Assembly (NCBI RefSeq): GCF_000956535.1
Contig: NZ_JYIY01000074.1
Span: 62,001-126,000 of the forward strand
Direction: 5' to 3'
Length of the DNA: 64,000 nt
Source: Microbacterium ginsengisoli
GTDB lineage: Bacteria > Actinomycetota > Actinomycetes > Actinomycetales > Microbacteriaceae
The position numbers and the translations under genes are program-made. The notes beneath the pieces are model-generated. The model had not been told where the DNA came from, did no database searches, and saw only the letters and a list, made by a program, of their open reading frames with translations. Positions 62,285 through 64,000 of the stretch are shown in pieces. Each line of letters starts with the position of its first letter. The stretch's first letter is position 1.

Positions 62285-63372
62285 CACAGCCCCCGCCCCA
62301 CCGTTGCCGCAGCCCGCACGGGCTCACTACGCTCCGACACTGGCTTCACCGGCCGGGCCGCCGCACGTTGCGGCTTCTCCTGCTGCGCAGCGTCGCGTTC
62401 CAGACCTGGTGGGGTGCCGTCGGCGACCACCACTGTGTCGAGCTGATCGAGAATCCCGAGCGCGGCCTTGCGGACGCGTTCGCCGGTGGCCTTCACCACC
62501 TCAACAGGCTCCTTCCCATCGACACGGGCGGCCCAGGTCGAGACGTACGGGATCGTGTACCCGCTGGTGTCCATCCCGTGCGCCGCACCCACCATGAGGG
62601 CGACGGATTCCGCCTCGACCTCACCGATCCCGCGATGGTGCCGAGCGTCCTCGTCATCGGGGTTGTGCAGCAGCACGTGCCCGAGTTCGTGCGCGAGGGT
62701 TTTTACTTGGGCAGCGGGGTCCATGTTCTCCCGCACCGCCACCGACTTGGCATCCCAGTCGGTCATGCCGTTGGCGCCGTGGATCATACCCTCATGCGGC
62801 ACCCGCAGCACACGGAACCCCGCAGCGACGACCTGCGCCGACAGGCCCTCCCAGAGCCCGGTTGGTGCTTCACCTTCGAGGAGTTTCGGTGCCGGAGGTT
62901 CCGGTATCGGATCGCCATCGGTTTGGGAGGCATCCCAGACGTACGCAGGGCGGGCGGCGATCATCCGGGATCGCACCACCTCACCCGGACGAGGCTTCTC
63001 ACCCCGCTCCAACCGCCGCCACGAATCCGCAACTGCCGGCGTCGCCGAAGCGAACCGGCCCGTGACAGGGGCGAAAATCTGCAACCCCGGCTGGCCCTTC
63101 TGAACTTGGCGGCCGAGCTGCTGCCACTGCCGATACCCAGCCACCAACGACGGAAACGGCTCAGGCACCCGCCCCGCCGAGTAGTTCGCTTCGTGTTGGA
63201 ACCAGATCAGCAGCGTGTTGTTGAAGCTCCGTGACCTGAACCTGGCCGCGAACGCTAGAGCGCGCCCCCAGTCCTTACCGGAGACCAGCGTCTCGACGGC
63301 ACCGGTCAGGCGCTCGTGGAGTTCGTCGAGCTTCGCATCCCGTGCCGCTCGGATTTCCTCTTTCGTCGCCAT
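62284..63372 (-). CDS. ardC: ArdC-family antirestriction protein (ssDNA-binding + peptidase fold)
   Basis: 362 residues. The N-terminal ArdC domain contains 'SFNNTLLIWFQHEANYSAGRVP', and the C-terminal M78/SprT-like domain has AHELGHVLLHN with HExxH zinc ligands plus EVEAESVALMV. ArdC coats entering single-stranded DNA and shields it from restriction. AAAGGAGG upstream; ATG 63372 (7 nt spacing) or 63375 are both possible. Such genes often lie near the leading end of conjugative DNA. Confidence 0.9.
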   Translation of the reverse strand: MATKEEIRAARDAKLDELHERLTGAVETLVSGKDWGRALAFAARFRSRSFNNTLLIWFQHEANYSAGRVPEPFPSLVAGYRQWQQLGRQVQKGQPGLQIFAPVTGRFASATPAVADSWRRLERGEKPRPGEVVRSRMIAARPAYVWDASQTDGDPIPEPPAPKLLEGEAPTGLWEGLSAQVVAAGFRVLRVPHEGMIHGANGMTDWDAKSVAVRENMDPAAQVKTLAHELGHVLLHNPDDEDARHHRGIGEVEAESVALMVGAAHGMDTSGYTIPYVSTWAARVDGKEPVEVVKATGERVRKAALGILDQLDTVVVADGTPPGLERDAAQQEKPQRAAARPVKPVSERSEPVRAAATVGRGL

Positions 63373-63431
63373 CATCGGACCTCCTTTCGGCGAGGCCCAT
63401 GACATGACAGCCGAGAGCCCTTGCGACCATG

Positions 63432-63481
63432 AGGTGCGCCGGGACGTGCGCGAGCACTGGCAGGAACGAAACGAGGTGCGT
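63432..63481 (-). promoter_or_regulatory. Tandem ICE motif copies before ardC
   Basis: Minus-strand GCGCACCTC (63432-63439) and ACGCACCTC (63474-63481), 42 bp apart. The region 63406-63646 has no gene and holds these sites; it could also be part of a leading region, but no clear oriT structure is visible. Confidence 0.5.
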
Positions 63482-63646
63482 GACCGCCAGGGATCTGACC
63501 AGACCCGACGAGTTCGATCTGGTCTATCTCCTGGCTCGCAGCGATGTCGAGCCTTTGGGGCCTGTCCGGGTCACGTGATGAGTAACGCGGTTCATACGAC
63601 GAGTTCGAGTGGGCCTCACGCCCGTCGAGCGCGAGGGAACTCGCCG

Positions 63647-64000
63647 CTACGCAGTTTCGCTGCGGGTCGCGGGCAGACGATGTCGGTAGCGTGTCGGCGT
63701 TACTCCGAATCGTCGTGAGAACCATGCGGAGGCGACACGCGGATCGGCCCAGCCGACGGCTTGTGACGCTTGATGAACTGAGAGATCAGTCTCATCAATC
63801 AGGCGGCTGAACTCGGTCAAGCGAACTTCGGTAAGAAATCGCATTGGGCTGGCCCCCATGTGCGTCGAGAACAGCCGTGTTAAGTGCGTACGAGACAGCG
63901 CGAGTTCTTGGGCCAGTGAAGTAACAGTCCACGGCTCGCCCATGCGCTCCCGAAGCAGCCGCGCAGCCCGCCCGACGTGCCCAATCATTGCCGGATCTGC
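63647..64000 (-). CDS. AraC-family transcription regulator, C-terminal part
   Basis: The frame stays open to the right edge, so only the last ~118 residues are seen. Two HTHs of the AraC/XylS type: 'WTVTSLAQELALSRTHLTRLF' and 'LSVHQASQAVGWADPRVASAWFSRRFG' (split), followed by TPTRYRHR. The ligand-binding domain is outside. It may be cargo, or chromosomal flanking DNA, or a regulator of the element; the sequence does not settle this. Confidence 0.8.
   Translation of the reverse strand, partial: ADPAMIGHVGRAARLLRERMGEPWTVTSLAQELALSRTHLTRLFSTHMGASPMRFLTEVRLTEFSRLIDETDLSVHQASQAVGWADPRVASAWFSRRFGVTPTRYRHRLPATRSETA

Noticed and set aside
63482-63646. oriT of the ICE
   Set aside because: No clear inverted repeat with a nick-like sequence could be seen, and no relaxase gene is present to guide the call.

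Overview
The window looks like a chromosomal segment of a high-GC actinobacterium, most likely Microbacteriaceae and close to Microbacterium. The evidence is the 16S gene, a tRNA-free 16S-23S spacer, very high GC with heavy gat-gcc and GTG start use, and the conserved xerD-parA-scpA-scpB-rluB-tyrA-cmk-der block. Genus is inferred by eye, not from a search.

Bases 1-15154 hold the end of a PASTA-repeat protein (probably a Ser/Thr kinase) followed by an unusual phosphate (Pst) locus. Genes pstC, pstA and pstS overlap in the normal way, but pstB lies about 9 kb further on. Between pstS and pstB are seven surface or envelope genes: a large membrane-anchored PstS relative, a second secreted PstS relative, a WxL-like surface protein, a lipoprotein that copies the WxL protein's N-terminal domain, a DUF916-type WxL-interacting membrane protein, a membrane protein sharing that protein's C-terminal module, and a sortase-fold membrane protein that has lost its catalytic His and Cys. 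Two tandem 11-nt repeats resembling PhoP (PHO) boxes sit before pstC and before the large PstS relative. The locus reads as a phosphate-starvation unit that builds a WxL-type cell-surface assembly around the Pst importer. This is the most likely candidate for an undescribed system here.

Bases 15155-18001 carry a membrane protein, tyrS and a DUF4184 protein. Bases 18002-23766 are one complete rRNA operon (leader with two promoter candidates, 16S, spacer, 23S, 5S, strong terminator). Bases 23796-43028 are core genome: an RGG-repeat/TPR/acidic-tail protein, an HAD phosphatase, tlyA, nadK, recN, pyrG, a Nudix enzyme, xerD, parA, scpAB, an rRNA pseudouridine synthase, tyrA, cmk, der, a Nudix-NYN fusion, an S4 protein, a YhhN protein and a GNAT enzyme.

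At 43130-43284 lies tRNA-Pro(GGG), preceded by a 42-nt perfect copy of its own 5' part. Immediately after it comes a tyrosine integrase and then a long integrative and conjugative element (ICE) that runs to, and probably past, the right edge. The ICE genes are nearly all on the minus strand: excisionase-like HTH, DUF4913, SSB, VirD4/TraG coupling ATPase, VirB4 ATPase, SCO6880-type protein, VirB6-like protein, two small pilin-like proteins, a lysozyme/M23 wall hydrolase, a TcpC/VirB8-like protein, a ParB-like protein, DUF2637, prim-pol and ArdC. No relaxase is visible. Three plus-strand genes (unknown, DUF4062 sensor-like, Nudix) interrupt it. A short motif, G[C/T]GCACCTG-like on the minus strand, recurs just upstream of the first gene of each ICE transcription unit and looks like a shared control site.
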